The translations under genes were made by a program, and so were the position numbers. A model generated the notes under the pieces. The model saw only the letters and a program-made list of their open reading frames with translations. It was not told the origin of the DNA and did no database searches. Positions 45,280 through 55,913 of a stretch of DNA of 64,000 bases are shown in pieces (the first letter of the stretch is position 1; each line of letters begins with the position of its first letter). This DNA comes from Anniella stebbinsi (lineage: Eukaryota > Chordata > Lepidosauria > Squamata > Anniellidae). Where the stretch lies: assembly GCA_029215795.1 (NCBI GenBank), contig JARDYH010000005.1:29704001-29768000 (forward strand), read 5' to 3'.

Positions 45280-46690
45280 CTACTCTACAAGAGTTCAGTT
45301 TGATGCAGGTTGCCCGATTATGCGCATCTCCTCACAATCGCTTTTACGCCTAATACCTATATACGAGAGGTGTTGAAGCGCATTACTGGCTGTATGAAAC
45401 TCGCTTTAAAGTTGTTGACATGCATGCAAATGTTGCTGAAAGTAATGTGCTTTGTCCGGGGAAACTGCCCAAACAGGTTTTGCACCCTTTATTCTCCCCA
45501 TCTACCAGAATCTCCCACCTTTGGTTTCCTAGGTTACCTGTGGAATGATGTGGTTAACCTGTTTGGCTACCTCTCTCCCCTCCAATTTCGCCACCAGCTG
45601 AAGTTTGTCCCCCCTCCCAGAACTGCTCAGGAGTAAATGGAAATGTGCCTCAGAAGTTTCCCCCTCCAGCAGCCTTTTAAAAAGTATTTTCGGCTGCCTC
45701 TCCCTGCCCCCCACCATTTGCCGGAGAGAGAGGAAGAGAGCGAGATACCAAAGGCCCCCTCTACAAGGATGCGCTTTTGCGCCCGGTTGTGAGATTATGC
45801 ACACTATCGCGGAGGCACATTTACGCCTAATCCCTCTGCACGGGAGGCGGCGAGAGGAGGCGAAGTGCATTAATTGATGTCCAAAAAGCGCTTTACAAGA
45901 AGTTAATGCGCATAATCGCTTGTTCACACGGGGAAAATGCGCTTTAACGGCCGGAGCAAAATAAAACTCGCGATTTAACGCGCATTCGATAATGCGCATA
46001 ATCCGGGAGATAACGCGCCTCTACGCCCGTTTTGCGCTCCGCTGGTGTGGAGGTAAAATTTATAATGAGCCTTCAAAGAGCATTAAACCTCTCTTGTGGA
46101 GGTACCAAAAGAGAAGGAGAGAGCGAGTGAGAGAGTAGAGATCTGCACAAACGCACACCCAAACAGACAAGGGAAGCTGCTTCGTTCCTTCCTCCTCTGC
46201 CTTATTTTCCCAGTGAGATCATTTGTTTTCCCTTCTCTCCTTCTCAATCATCCGTTGTCGTTTTGGTGATGTAAAACATTCAGACGCGCACACACACACA
46301 CTCAGCAAGCAAGCGAGGGGAGCAAGTGTGTGTGTGTGTGTGTCTATGGACGGAGGCAGGCATGCAGGCAAGCATGAAAACATCCTCTCCCTGTCTGCCT
46401 CCCCCCCCCCCCGCTTTCCCTGCTTCCTGTCTCTCAGGAACCCAGCAAGAAGCGAGGGGACGAGTTGTCTAAGCGGATCACTAATTATTCACACATACGC
46501 ATGACAGCAAGACCATCTGATTGTTAATGCACCTCCTCACAAAATTGTTTACACGAACATAAGATGCATTAGAAAATGTGAATAATCAGAGATTTAAAGT
46601 GCCTGGACCCCTGATTTGCGCTCCGCTCTTGTAGAGGTAAATTTGGTAATGCACCTTGAAAGAGCTTTAAATCGCTCTTGTAGAGGCACC
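45278..46690. mobile_element. Long CTCTACAAG TIR element with nested M3 MITE
   Basis: Same family as 3941-5030 (CTACTCTACAAGAGTTCAGT start, CTTGTAGAGGCACCC end), here at a different place in the block, so an independent insertion. It is itself interrupted at 45753-46104. Contains the same GA-rich and AC-rich tracts. Confidence 0.75.
45753..46104. mobile_element. hAT-like MITE (M3) nested in the long TIR element
   Basis: Ends GCCCCCTCTACAAGG and CTTGTGGAGG; flanked by TACCAAAG and TACCAAAA (8 bp, one change). The uninterrupted host sequence (GAGACCAAAGAGAAGG) is seen in the 3941-5030 relative near 4411, confirming insertion. Confidence 0.88.
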
Positions 46691-46804
46691 CAGAGAAGGA
46701 GATTGTTTGAAGCTGGAGGCTTTGGTATGGCTGCAATGACTTATAAAGAAAGAGACAACAGTGGCTGCACAGACAACCCAGAGACACCTGTTGTAACTCT
46801 GGCC

Positions 46805-47153
46805 TCCTCCACACGAGACGTTTAATGAGCCTTAGAGGCTCATTATAAATTTTACCTCCACACCAGCGGAACGCAAAACGGGCGTACAGGCGCGTTATTT
46901 CCCTGATAATGCGCATTTTCGAATGCGCGTTAAATAGCGACTTTTATTTTTCTCCGGCCGTTAAAGCGCATTATCGCGGTGTGAACAAGCGATTATGCGC
47001 GTTAACGTCTTCTAAAGCGCTTTTTGGACATGAATTAATGCGCTTCGCCGCCTCTCGCCGCCTCCCGTGCAGAGGGATTAGGCGTAAATGCGCCTCCGCG
47101 ATAATGCGCATAATCCCGGAACCGGGCGCAAAAGCGCATCCTTGTGGAGGGGG
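46805..47153. mobile_element. hAT-like MITE, family M3
   Basis: GGCCTCCTCCACACGAGACG to CTTGTGGAGGGGGCC, about 350 bp. Close in sequence to the inverted copy at 38207-38550, suggesting recent spread. Confidence 0.85.
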
Positions 47154-47289
47154 CCTTAGCCTTACAGAGCTGGCAGGCAGTGCAGGGCATTAGAAAGATG
47201 GTCTCAGAGTTGTGTGTTTGTGTAGTAAGTAGACAGGAGTTCAAAATCTGTACGTGAGAAGTGATGTCAATACGCAAGCCTTGAGAAGC

Positions 47290-48607
47290 TAATGCATATA
47301 AGTGAGAAGTGTGAATGGGTGAAGTAGTGACTGCCGCCCATAACACCCACTGTAATGTTAGAGTAGAGAAACTTGTGACAATCATACACAAGGTTAAAAA
47401 AAATGAAATTTCAAAATAAAAAAGTCAGTTAGCCAGCCAGCAGCAAGCCCTGTTAAAAGCAGAAGCAGTTTGCAGCGGAGTGAAGATACAATCAGAAAAG
47501 ATATTTGAGGGAAGGGGAAAATGTATTACACAGAGTATAGCAAAAGTTTCAAAGTACAGCAAAAGCTACAAAAGTAGGAGTAAGTGAAGCTAATTTCAGA
47601 TACATTGTTCATTATTTCAGTGATTTTAACATTAAGATGTTATGTAGAACAGATTTGTCTTAATTGTGTGCTGTAAAATCAGATATGTGACCAAGGCTAT
47701 GTTCAGGTGGGCACACACCCTTGGTGCTGGATACGCACCCTAAGGCCAGACATGGTGGTGGGAATGCCCCCTTGGGAGCCGACCATGTTGTCCTGCTTTT
47801 TGGTTTCCAAAATATGGTCACCCTAATGTTGACCAAAGTCCAGTCCCTGCCTAATGCTTCCCTGGTTCAGCCCTTGAAATGGGCCAAGTATAAAGCCCTG
47901 TACAAGCCCAAAAGGCCTCAGGCAAGGATATACTGGGAAATTAAGCTAGAGAAATATGGGGAAGGGGCAAAGCCATGGGGCGCTCTGCAATGAAGGGCAA
48001 GGAGTTTGTGCTAGATAGACCTGGGAACAGGCAGGAAGCCAGCATAAAGGTTTCAGAGTGGATGTCACATGCTCTAGGTGAGGAGAGAGATACAAAGGGT
48101 TTGTGGCAAAGTTCTTTTCAGTGACGAGGAGGCCGAAGCAGAGAGTCAGAGAAGGTTGAAATTGGGGATTAGTGAACTGGAATTTTTGTTGAATGGGTGG
48201 ATTAGGAAGGCCCACATTTTCACAATATTAAACAGGGAAAAGTGATATGCCTGAGGAACAGAGCAAATATGATTGAAAGAAGAGGGAGCAATCAAAGGGA
48301 AAAGTGAAGCAGTGCTTGCCTGGTCAGTAGGGTGGATGTTGAGTGGTGATGTCAACTGAGACAGAGAGTTTGCAAAGAGAGGAGGTCTTGGGAAGGAAGA
48401 CAAGAGGTTTAGCCTGAGATACATGAAATCTGAGATGGCAAAGAAGCAAGTAAAACCATCAAGCAGGTGGTTGGAGATCCGGGGTTGTATGGAAGGGGGA
48501 AAGTTCTGGGGCAGGTTAGTAGAGCTGGGTGTCATTAATACGCTAGCGAAAGCCATGGGATATGATGAGCGCATTCATGGATATGAGAGAGAACGACAGA
48601 AACATTC
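47290..48607. other. Intron 1 of copy B: re-duplicated segment and unassigned DNA
   Basis: 47290-47740 repeats 40500-40960. 47829-47975 matches 12864-13005 of block A. The remainder to 48607 has no recognised feature; the purine-rich stretch with AAGGGCAAGGAGTTTGTGCT may be an old repeat. Confidence 0.5.
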
Positions 48608-48905
48608 TAGGGTGACCATATGGGAAGGAGGACAGGGTTCCTTTAACTTTAACAGTTGTATAGAAAAGGGGAATTTCAGCAGGTGTTATTTGTATGCATG
48701 CAGCACCTGGTGACATTCCCTCTTCATCTTAACAGTTAAAGCTGTAGAAGCCCTGCCTAGCATGACCAGATATAAAAGAGGGCAGGGCTTCTGCAGCTTT
48801 AACTGTTAAGATGAAGAGGGAATGTCACCAGGTGCTGAGATTCCCCTTTCAATACAACCCTTAAAGATACAGGAGCCCTGTCCTCCTTTTCATATAGTCA
48901 CCCTA
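48608..48905. mobile_element. M2 MITE
   Basis: TAGGGTGACCATATGGGAAG to CATATAGTCACCCTA, diverged subfamily with a shorter centre. CAGAAACA occurs next to both ends. Confidence 0.85.
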
Positions 48906-49038
48906 CAGAAACAGATGGTTGTGAACAGATTGCTGAGAGATCCCAGTGGAAAGGGGGGAAAGCCAAGGAACAGCTCCCCCCAACCCCTGTGGAAATGTTG
49001 ACTAAGAGTGTCATCAGATGGAGGAAATCTGACCAGGC

Positions 49039-49357
49039 TAGGCTGACCAGATAAAATCCAGGTCAGAGCTCATGTAACTTTAACAGTTGTAGAGAAAAGG
49101 GAATTCCAGCCAGTGTCATTTGTATGCAATTAGTTCCTGGTGATATTCCCTCTTCATCACAACAGTTAAAGGTGCATGCACTATACTAGAGTGACCATAT
49201 ACAAAAGAAGGCAGGGCCCCTGCAACTTTAACAGTTGCGATGAAGAGAGGATTTCATCAGGTACTAATTGCATACAAATGATGCCAGCTGAAATTCCCTT
49301 TGCTCTACAACTGTTAAAGTTACATGAGCCCTGTCCACCTTTTCATTTGGTCAGCTA
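49039..49357. mobile_element. M2 MITE
   Basis: TAGGCTGACCAGATAAAATC to CATTTGGTCAGCTA, 319 bp, same nested inverted repeats as the 7107 copy. Confidence 0.85.
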
Positions 49358-49364
49358 CCTATTA

Positions 49365-49745
49365 TACCAGTGGTTTATGGTCTGCACTGGCTGCCACTCT
49401 GTTTCTAGGCCCAGTTCAAAGTGCTGGTAGTAACTTACAGAGCCCTAAATGGTTTGGGGGCAAGTTACCTGAAGGATCATCTCCTTCCATATGTACCTGC
49501 CCAGACACTAAGATCATCCTCAAAGGCCTCCTCTGGATGCTGCTACCGAATGAGGTGAGCCAAGTGGCTACTAAGGAAAGGGTCTTTTCAGTGGTGGCAC
49601 CCCAGTTGTGGAAGACCTGTTCCAGAGAGGCTCATCTTGATCCTGTGTGCGTGGTCTTTTCATCAGCAGGTGAAGAACGTTTTATTTTCCCAAGCCTTTT
49701 AGTCCTTAGGTTTTAAAGATTGTATTAATGTGTTTTTAGATTTTT
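49365..49745 (+). repeat. L2 3'-ORF fragment
   Basis: Reads LHWLPL, then TYRALNGLGASYLKDHLLPY, then PSCGRPVPERL, broken by stops. It carries the empty site for the copy A solo LTR (GTAGT at 49427-49431). Confidence 0.8.
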
Positions 49746-49759
49746 GCACTGCTGCTGGC

Positions 49760-50136
49760 TTTTATTTATTTCCAATATTTATATACCGCTCCCCATTCAA
49801 GAATTTTGGAGTGGTGAACAAATCGAATACAAGACTAAAAACAGAATAAACACACATTAAAAAAATCATTTTTAAAAGAAACAAAGTGCAAATATGTCCT
49901 TAAGGGAAGTCTTCCTGGAACAACAACATTTTCAGGAGGCACCAGAAGGAATACAAGGTTGGCACCTGCCTGACCTCCAGAGGTGAGGAATTCCACAGGA
50001 TGGGGACCACCACACTGAAGGCTGTTCCCCTGGTGGATTCCAATCGGACAGTAGATCTATGTGGAACCACCAGGAGCATGCCCTTTTTGGATTTGAAGAT
50101 GCTTTTCAGGACTGCAGATTTTTTTTTTACCACCAA
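49760..50136 (-). repeat. L2 3' end, antisense
   Basis: Minus-strand frame with GTAFSVVVPILWNSSPLEV, the L2 C-terminal block, then a TATAAATATTGGAAATAAAT-like tail. Confidence 0.75.
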
Positions 50137-50380
50137 TATTTTATTGATTTTTTTTTAAGTACCCATAATGTTATTACTCAGGTGTGTGCATTTGCTTGCA
50201 TGGGTATAAAACTGTAATAGTGCAATTGCAAAGAGTTCCTTTATAAGATGTAGGTTTTGTACACCTTTACACAGTTATTAAACATTAATCTGTGTTGTTC
50301 AATACTTCCAGAATTTTGACAACATCATGAGATGACCAGATCGTGATATTTTCCTCCCAAGCTTGTGTCAGACTAGGACC

Positions 50381-50722
50381 TCACGGCAACGAAGCAAAGG
50401 AGTGAAGTAGACCTGGTTTTGTGGGTGACCGGGCAGGTTGATATGGAATACGGAGCTCTCTCAGGTATCCTGGTCCCAAGTTGTTTAGGGCTTTGTATGC
50501 TAGTACTAGAACCTTAAACCTGGCCCAGTAGAGAATAGACAGCCAGTGCTGTTCCCTCAGCAAAGGAGTTACATGCTGGAAAGGGGCAACTCCGGACAAC
50601 AGCTGAGCTGCTACGTTCTGCACTAGCTCCAGCTTCCGGAGCAGCTTTAAGGGCAGCCCCACATAGAGCTCATTGCAGTAATCCAATCTTGAGGTTACTA
50701 ATGCCTGTACAGCCATGTCCAA
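50381..50722 (-). repeat. L2 ORF2 C-terminal fragment, antisense
   Basis: 114-codon open frame MDMAVQALVTSRLDYCNELY through LVLAYKALNNLGPGYL. Longer version of 14866-15085; copy A lost the left part together with the hAT truncation. Confidence 0.85.
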
Positions 50723-50914
50723 GCTTTTAACTTGGCATTTACTCTGGTTTTACTCTGCTTTAAACTTAAGTATATTATGTTTTAACTCTGTTATTGTATT
50801 TCATGTTTTCAAAGTTTTGTTTTGTGAACTGCCCAGAGAGCTTCGGCTTATGGGTGGTATGGGAATGTCATAAATAAATCTCCTCCACCATTTTCTCCTC
50901 CTTCTCCAACATAG

Positions 50915-51073
50915 GTGAGGATCAACATCTCAACTGGGCAAGCTGTGGCGGTGGAGCTCATTTTGACCATGCAGCTGGTTCTATGCTATTTTGCGTCGAC
51001 TGATAGCAAGCGAAGCAGCGGTTCCCCAGCTGTCATTATCGGTATCTCCTACGCCCTGGGCCACTTAATTGGG
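50915..51073 (+). CDS. AQP6: AQP6-like copy B, coding exon 2 (residues 121-173)
   Basis: Acceptor CAACATAG, donor GTAAGTT, 53 codons, phase 0. Loop C carries the Asn124-Ile-Ser sequon; TM4 has Met139 (Thr in A) in [13 protein letters not shown]5 has Tyr166 (TAC, 51050-51052; Asp in A), then His170 in ALGHLIG. This copy is the more family-like of the two in TM4-TM5. Confidence 0.93.
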
Positions 51074-53132
51074 GTAAGTTGATGAAAAGATCCTACGAGT
51101 GAGCAAGTCTTCCCCACTGCCCCGGTTGACTGACTAAGGGCAGACCATATGCATGTCTAGACAGAATAAAAGCCCTACAACTCCAAGCGTTCTATCTAAC
51201 CATGCGTAGGATTATGCCTTAAAATGCTGGAAACGGGTCTTTAAATTCTGCAGAGGGTGCTTCCGGATGAGGCTTTTACTCTGCAGTCATTCACAGAATT
51301 TAACAGGTTGTTCAGACGGCATCATTTTCCATTTGTAGCCCTCCCGTGTATTCCAACCACTCTTTCAGTCTTTTTTCTTACCAGAAAAAAAATCCTTTAA
51401 GTAAAAACAGATGGAAAAGCTGTACAATGCTTTCAGATTGTTAGCTGTAGGAGCCCTACATTTAGAAACACCCACAGTGCTTTTTTTAAAAAAAAAATCA
51501 CATATAGGGAAAAGAAAAAAGAAAAAAACAGAAAGACATGACATGCCCAAGCTCAGGGATGCAGAACCTCTTTCAGCCCGAGGGCCGAATTTCATTTCAA
51601 AGGAGCTCTGGGGAGGGGGGTGCATTCCAGAGGTGGGCGGGGCTGAAAGCAAAAGGGGTGGGGCCCAGAATATCAGCATATTTTAATTTAAAGCTCTTAC
51701 TGAGAGGCATTTCAACATTTTAGATTGGGGGGAAACTGTACAAAAGACAGGGAGCTACCAAGCGATAGATGGTTAGGGGAAAGGAGGTGGGGCCAAGGGG
51801 AGGGTGTGTGGCTTTCTAAGGAACCATGGAGGGCTGCATAAAGACCCCAGGAGGGCCCTAAAATTGACCCTCAGTACTGAGGTTCTGCACCCTTGCCCAA
51901 GATGATGTTAACTAAGCAACACTCTTTAAAACCAAGGAGTTGGGAAACTTTGGATAGGAACTGCGTTAATTGCATTACCAACCACAAGGAATTGCAGGGG
52001 TAGGATTAGAATATGCTTGCATGGCCACCTACACAAACGGTAGGTCTCCAAGTGATTTGCAGTAGTAGATCAACAAGGGTTTCCAACTCCCAATGGTTTA
52101 ATGGCAGTGACAACAAAGGGCCTTTTCCCCCTCTCTTACATTAGGCTGCTGCAATCCTAGGAAGCTCGGGAGGCAGCTGGAGTAGATCTGTGTGTAAAAG
52201 GATTTGTGTGAGAGCAACACTTCTGGTCCTGAGAACAATTTCCTGGATTGAGCATGTGCTCCAAGGCTCTGTGTTCTGCAACAGAGCTGTACAAAATCAT
52301 GCATAGTGTGGAGCATGGGGATAGTTTTCTCCCTCTCTCGTAATAATACTCCCATGAAGCTGATACACCAGTTGCTGGGGAACATGGGTGGGAGGGTGCT
52401 GTTGCACTGTGTCCTGCTTGTGGGTCCCTGGTCGACAGCTGGTTGACCACTATGTGAACAGAGTCCTGGATTAAATGACCCTTGGTCTGATCCAGCAGGG
52501 CCCTTCTTATGTTCTTAATTTAATGTCTGCCTTCCCGAGCCACAATTTTGCACCTGGCTCCAATTGGTGAAACTTGCAGTCGTGGTGAAACACAAAGTAG
52601 ATCCCATAAGCCTAATGTTTGCTCACTTCTGGCTTGAATCCCCCAGTCTGGTCAGGATCCTATAGTATACTGAGCACATTATGCTATAGAGCACAGAGCG
52701 CTCCACAGATTGGAAAGTCTGGGTTTGCCCAGACAAGCATTAAAACAAATGTGAGCCCCATGTTTGCAAGAGAGGTCCCTGTATGATTGCGGGGGGGGGG
52801 GGGAATGCAGGAAGTAGAATAATAATGCTGCCTGTATTCCTACTTTAACCCCACAGTCTATTTAAAGCTGTAGAGGGTTCCTCCATCAGCTCCAATCCTG
52901 AGTAAGGACATTTCAGGAAATCGGTCACTGAATAGTCAACTCGATGCTGCCTTAATCCACGTCATGGTTGTTTATAATTATATATTTTGGAGAGTACCCC
53001 TTCAATAATGAACTGTGAAGTTGACTATTAACCCACCACTGACTATTGTGTTGTCCGAATGCAGCCATTGAGAGAGATGAACCTAGCAAGAGATACCTAT
53101 TCTGACACTATCTTCCAATTTCTACTTCCTAG
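51074..53132 (+). other. Intron 2 of AQP6-like copy B
   Basis: About 2.1 kb. Contains a segment absent from copy A (about 51225-51725), a CR1 3' remnant (52350-52515), a poly-G run (52791-52802) and the right end of a MITE (52935-53070). No exon. Confidence 0.7.
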
Positions 53133-53213
53133 CATTACTATACCAGCTGTTCCATGAATCCAGCCAAATCCTTTGGTCCAGCAGTCGTAATTGGGAAGTT
53201 TCCACACCACTGG
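53133..53213 (+). CDS. AQP6: AQP6-like copy B, coding exon 3 (residues 174-200), filter Arg replaced by Lys
   Basis: 81 bp, acceptor TTCCTAG, donor GTAAAAC. Encodes loop E as [19 protein letters not shown]. The NPA triplet and Cys179 are kept, but codon 185 is AAA (Lys, 53166-53168) where copy A has AGA (Arg). The Arg of NPAR lines the aromatic/Arg constriction in nearly all water-selective aquaporins, so this should change or impair selectivity. Thr193 of A is Ile here. The rest of the exon is intact. Confidence 0.93.
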
Positions 53214-53469
53214 GTAAAACACCTTCTTCTTCCTCCCATGTTATCCCAAAGCAGGAAGAAAAATTGGAGGGAGGTGGTGGGAAGTGAAAACTCACTCAAC
53301 CTTTATCCAAGGATGCCAAGGGCTGCTTCTGTCTGCTTAGCTAGGATTTAATGCTGTGCTCAAATATGGCTTCAGTTGCTTTATGTATTATTAGTATTAG
53401 TATTAACAATAATGAGATACTCCCATCTGTAGTAAGGCACATGACCAAGAGTTATTGCTACCAATTTTT

Positions 53470-53697
53470 TCAACCTGGGGAATAGTTTGGCAGGTCTGGG
53501 AATATTATAAGACAGAAGTAAAGACAGAAGTACCTAGGGAGGTGGTGGGCTCTCCCACATTAGAGGCCTTCGAGAGGCAACTGGACAACTATCTGTCAGG
53601 GATGCTTTAAGGTAGATTCCTGCATTGAGCAGGGGGTTGGACTCGATGGCCTTATAGGCCCCTCTACCATTCTATGATTCTATGGTTCTACCCCAGA
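53470..53697 (+). repeat. CR1 LINE 3' end
   Basis: Same insertion as 18225-18437, ending with ATTCTATGATTCTATGGTTCTA. Confidence 0.85.
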
Positions 53698-53848
53698 GGT
53701 CAGCAGCTAGGAGTGCTGCCTGCCCCTGCAGTTGCCAGTCCAGAAGCAAATGAGGGCTGTGGAGGGAGTGACAGCTGCAACACCACAGGGCGTCCTAGAT
53801 GACGATGGGTTGCTGTCTAGTTGAACGAAACCCCAAGCTTTCTCTGCT

Positions 53849-54650
53849 TAGGGTGACCAGATTTTGAGAATGAAAATCCCGGACCCCCCCCCGCCACCCC
53901 ACCCACCCAAAACAACCCCACCACCACGCGCCCGCCCCGCCCCGCCCGCATGCCCGCGCCACCCGCACGCATGCCTTGCGCCGCCCGCCCGCCTGCCTGT
54001 ACTGCGCTGCGCCGCGCCGCCCGCCCCGTGCCGCCCCCCCCGCGCCACACTGCCCGCCCCCGTGCCGCGCTGCCCCCGCGCTGCGCCGCCTGCCCCCGCG
54101 CCGCCCCCCCACCCACGCCGCCCACCCTGCACCGCACAGCGCCGCCCGCCCACCCCGCGCCCCCCGCCCACCCCCGCGCCGCACCGCCTGCTTGCCCCGC
54201 GCCGCTCGCCCCACACTCCTTACCTGCTGGGGCGTCCGCTTCCCTCCGGTGCTCAGAATCTACTGAGAAACAGGCTTCCTGGCCTGTCTCTCAGTAGCGC
54301 GCCGAGTGATGACGTCATCACCCGGCGCGCTACTGAGGGACAGTCCCCGAAGCCTGATTCTCAGTAGATTCTGAGCAACGGAGGGAAGCGGACGCCGCAA
54401 CAGGTAAGTGCCTCACGCCGCCCGCCTCGCACCGCCCGCCCGCTTCCCGCCACCGCCGCGTGAACCCCGCCACCCCGGTTTGCCCCCGCCGCCCCCTGGT
54501 TGGCCTGGATCACCCCAGGGCCATCTGGTCACCCCTTTGGGGGGCTAAATTTCCAGATTTGGCCCCCCAAAACAGTTTTCCCCCCTGGATGCGGATTTGC
54601 TCCCCATTTTCCGGGCACGTCCGGACAAATCCGGGCGGATGGTCACCCTA
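53849..54650. mobile_element. GC-rich non-autonomous hAT (family H2), copy B only
   Basis: 802 bp with TIR TAGGGTGACCA and an 8-bp perfect duplication TCTCTGCT (53841-53848, 54651-54658). The matching place in block A (about 18587-18594, TCTTTGCT) is empty. The interior is C-rich and CpG-rich, with one hairpin of about 150 bp centred on a palindrome GATGACGTCATC that contains the CRE octamer TGACGTCA. Its outer TIR matches the M2 MITEs, while its hairpin centre resembles the H1 elements. Proline/alanine-rich open frames in it are artefacts. Confidence 0.92.
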
Positions 54651-55199
54651 TCTCTGCTGTGGGGTAGCGGCAGCTAATCCCAACGCCATTCAGCCCTCCA
54701 GGCCCACCCCCTGCCCTCTACTCAGGAGGGTAGTGACCAATCAGGGGGCGCCATCCACCTGGGAACACCTTCACCACGAAGCCAGAGTGAGGTTAGAGGG
54801 CAGATGCACCGTATTTGCCTTGCTCCAACGAAAAAGTTGGGGTAAGTGCATAACTCAGGACTTGCTGGCAGGTAACTTTGGGGAGGGGTTCTGTGGGGTT
54901 TTATGCAACAGTATTCCAAATACTTCTCAAAATGGCTCTCTAGTTTTTAGATCAAATTTATAGTCATCATCATCATCGCCATCTATACAGTTTCCAATAC
55001 ATATCATATAATTGCATAACGCTTTTCTCGTATTGAAAACAGCCAAAGTCACTCATTCATCTGGTCTGAATTGATTCCAATAGTTATTAAATGGGGTCCA
55101 GTTCTTCCGAAACATTTGGCCTGCATTCATCTGTCTATTCCAAAGTAGCTTGTAGCTAGTAACCTTCCTCCTAAGCATGGTAACATGTACTTTTCCTCC

Positions 55200-55300
55200 C
55201 CCACTGATCAACTGATGGGATATTAATTTTTGTGAACCGCCCAGAGAGCTTCGGCTATTGGGCGGTATAAAAATGAAATAAAAAAATAAAAAAATATAAA
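55200..55300 (+). repeat. L2-type 3' tail
   Basis: GTGAACCGCCCAGAGAGCTT followed by an A-rich tail; same insertion as 19150-19257. Confidence 0.7.
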
Positions 55301-55351
55301 CTGTTCCTCACGACGTAGCCAAAAAAATTCACGCTGCACTGGGCAGATGTT

Positions 55352-55608
55352 GGGCCTGTTTAGATGACACTTCAGGCTCTGGGGTTAATGCAACTGTGAT
55401 TCTCTGGGGCTAGCACTAACCACAAGCCGTGCTATCACACACAACACTTTAAGCCACAGTTAGAGCCGCTAACCCTGCTGCATATTGTCTGACTGTGGTC
55501 AGTGAGTGAACAGGGTTTAGCAAAACGCATCACACAAGGCACCTTAAACCCTGCTGCTTAACCAAAGGGCTTAACCAGCAGGGCTTAAGGTGTCTTCTGA
55601 ACAGGCCC
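55352..55608. mobile_element. MITE with GGGCCTGTTYAGA TIRs
   Basis: Orthologous to the 19310-19567 insertion in block A. Confidence 0.75.
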
Positions 55609-55883
55609 ATTGTTGACCAAGGCTTTGTTTTACCTCCTGGCCTTTGCTGAAGCAGTTCTGATGGTGCTGGATGGAGCAGCTGTAAAACTGGAAATCTATT
55701 GCCATCTTTTGGTTGTATACAGATATGACGATCTCACTCGGCCCATTTCTATAGCTAAAGTTGGAGGAGACATAATCCTTGTAGGTAAATCCCCACTGCT
55801 GCACAGGGGCTTAGATTTAGACAGGGGTGTATTCATTGAGAAATCCGACCTTAGAAGTTTCCAGCAGGAAACAGATCCAGATC

Positions 55884-55913
55884 ACACACACACACACACA
55901 CACATACACACAC
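55884..55913. repeat. AC microsatellite
   Basis: About 14 AC units with one AT interruption. Confidence 0.9.

Larger units (their letters stand above)
39844..50914 (+). other. Intron 1 of AQP6-like copy B
   Basis: About 11 kb, longer than the 7 kb of copy A. It has gained a 1.9-kb insertion, an internal re-duplication of intron sequence (40378-40990 again at about 44163-44330 and 47290-47740), a tandem repeat block and several MITEs. No extra exon seen. Confidence 0.75.

Noticed and set aside
53795..54367. Proline/alanine-rich and glycine/arginine-rich open frames on both strands
   Set aside because: Composition artefact of the C-rich H2 hAT element; antisense frames overlap fully.
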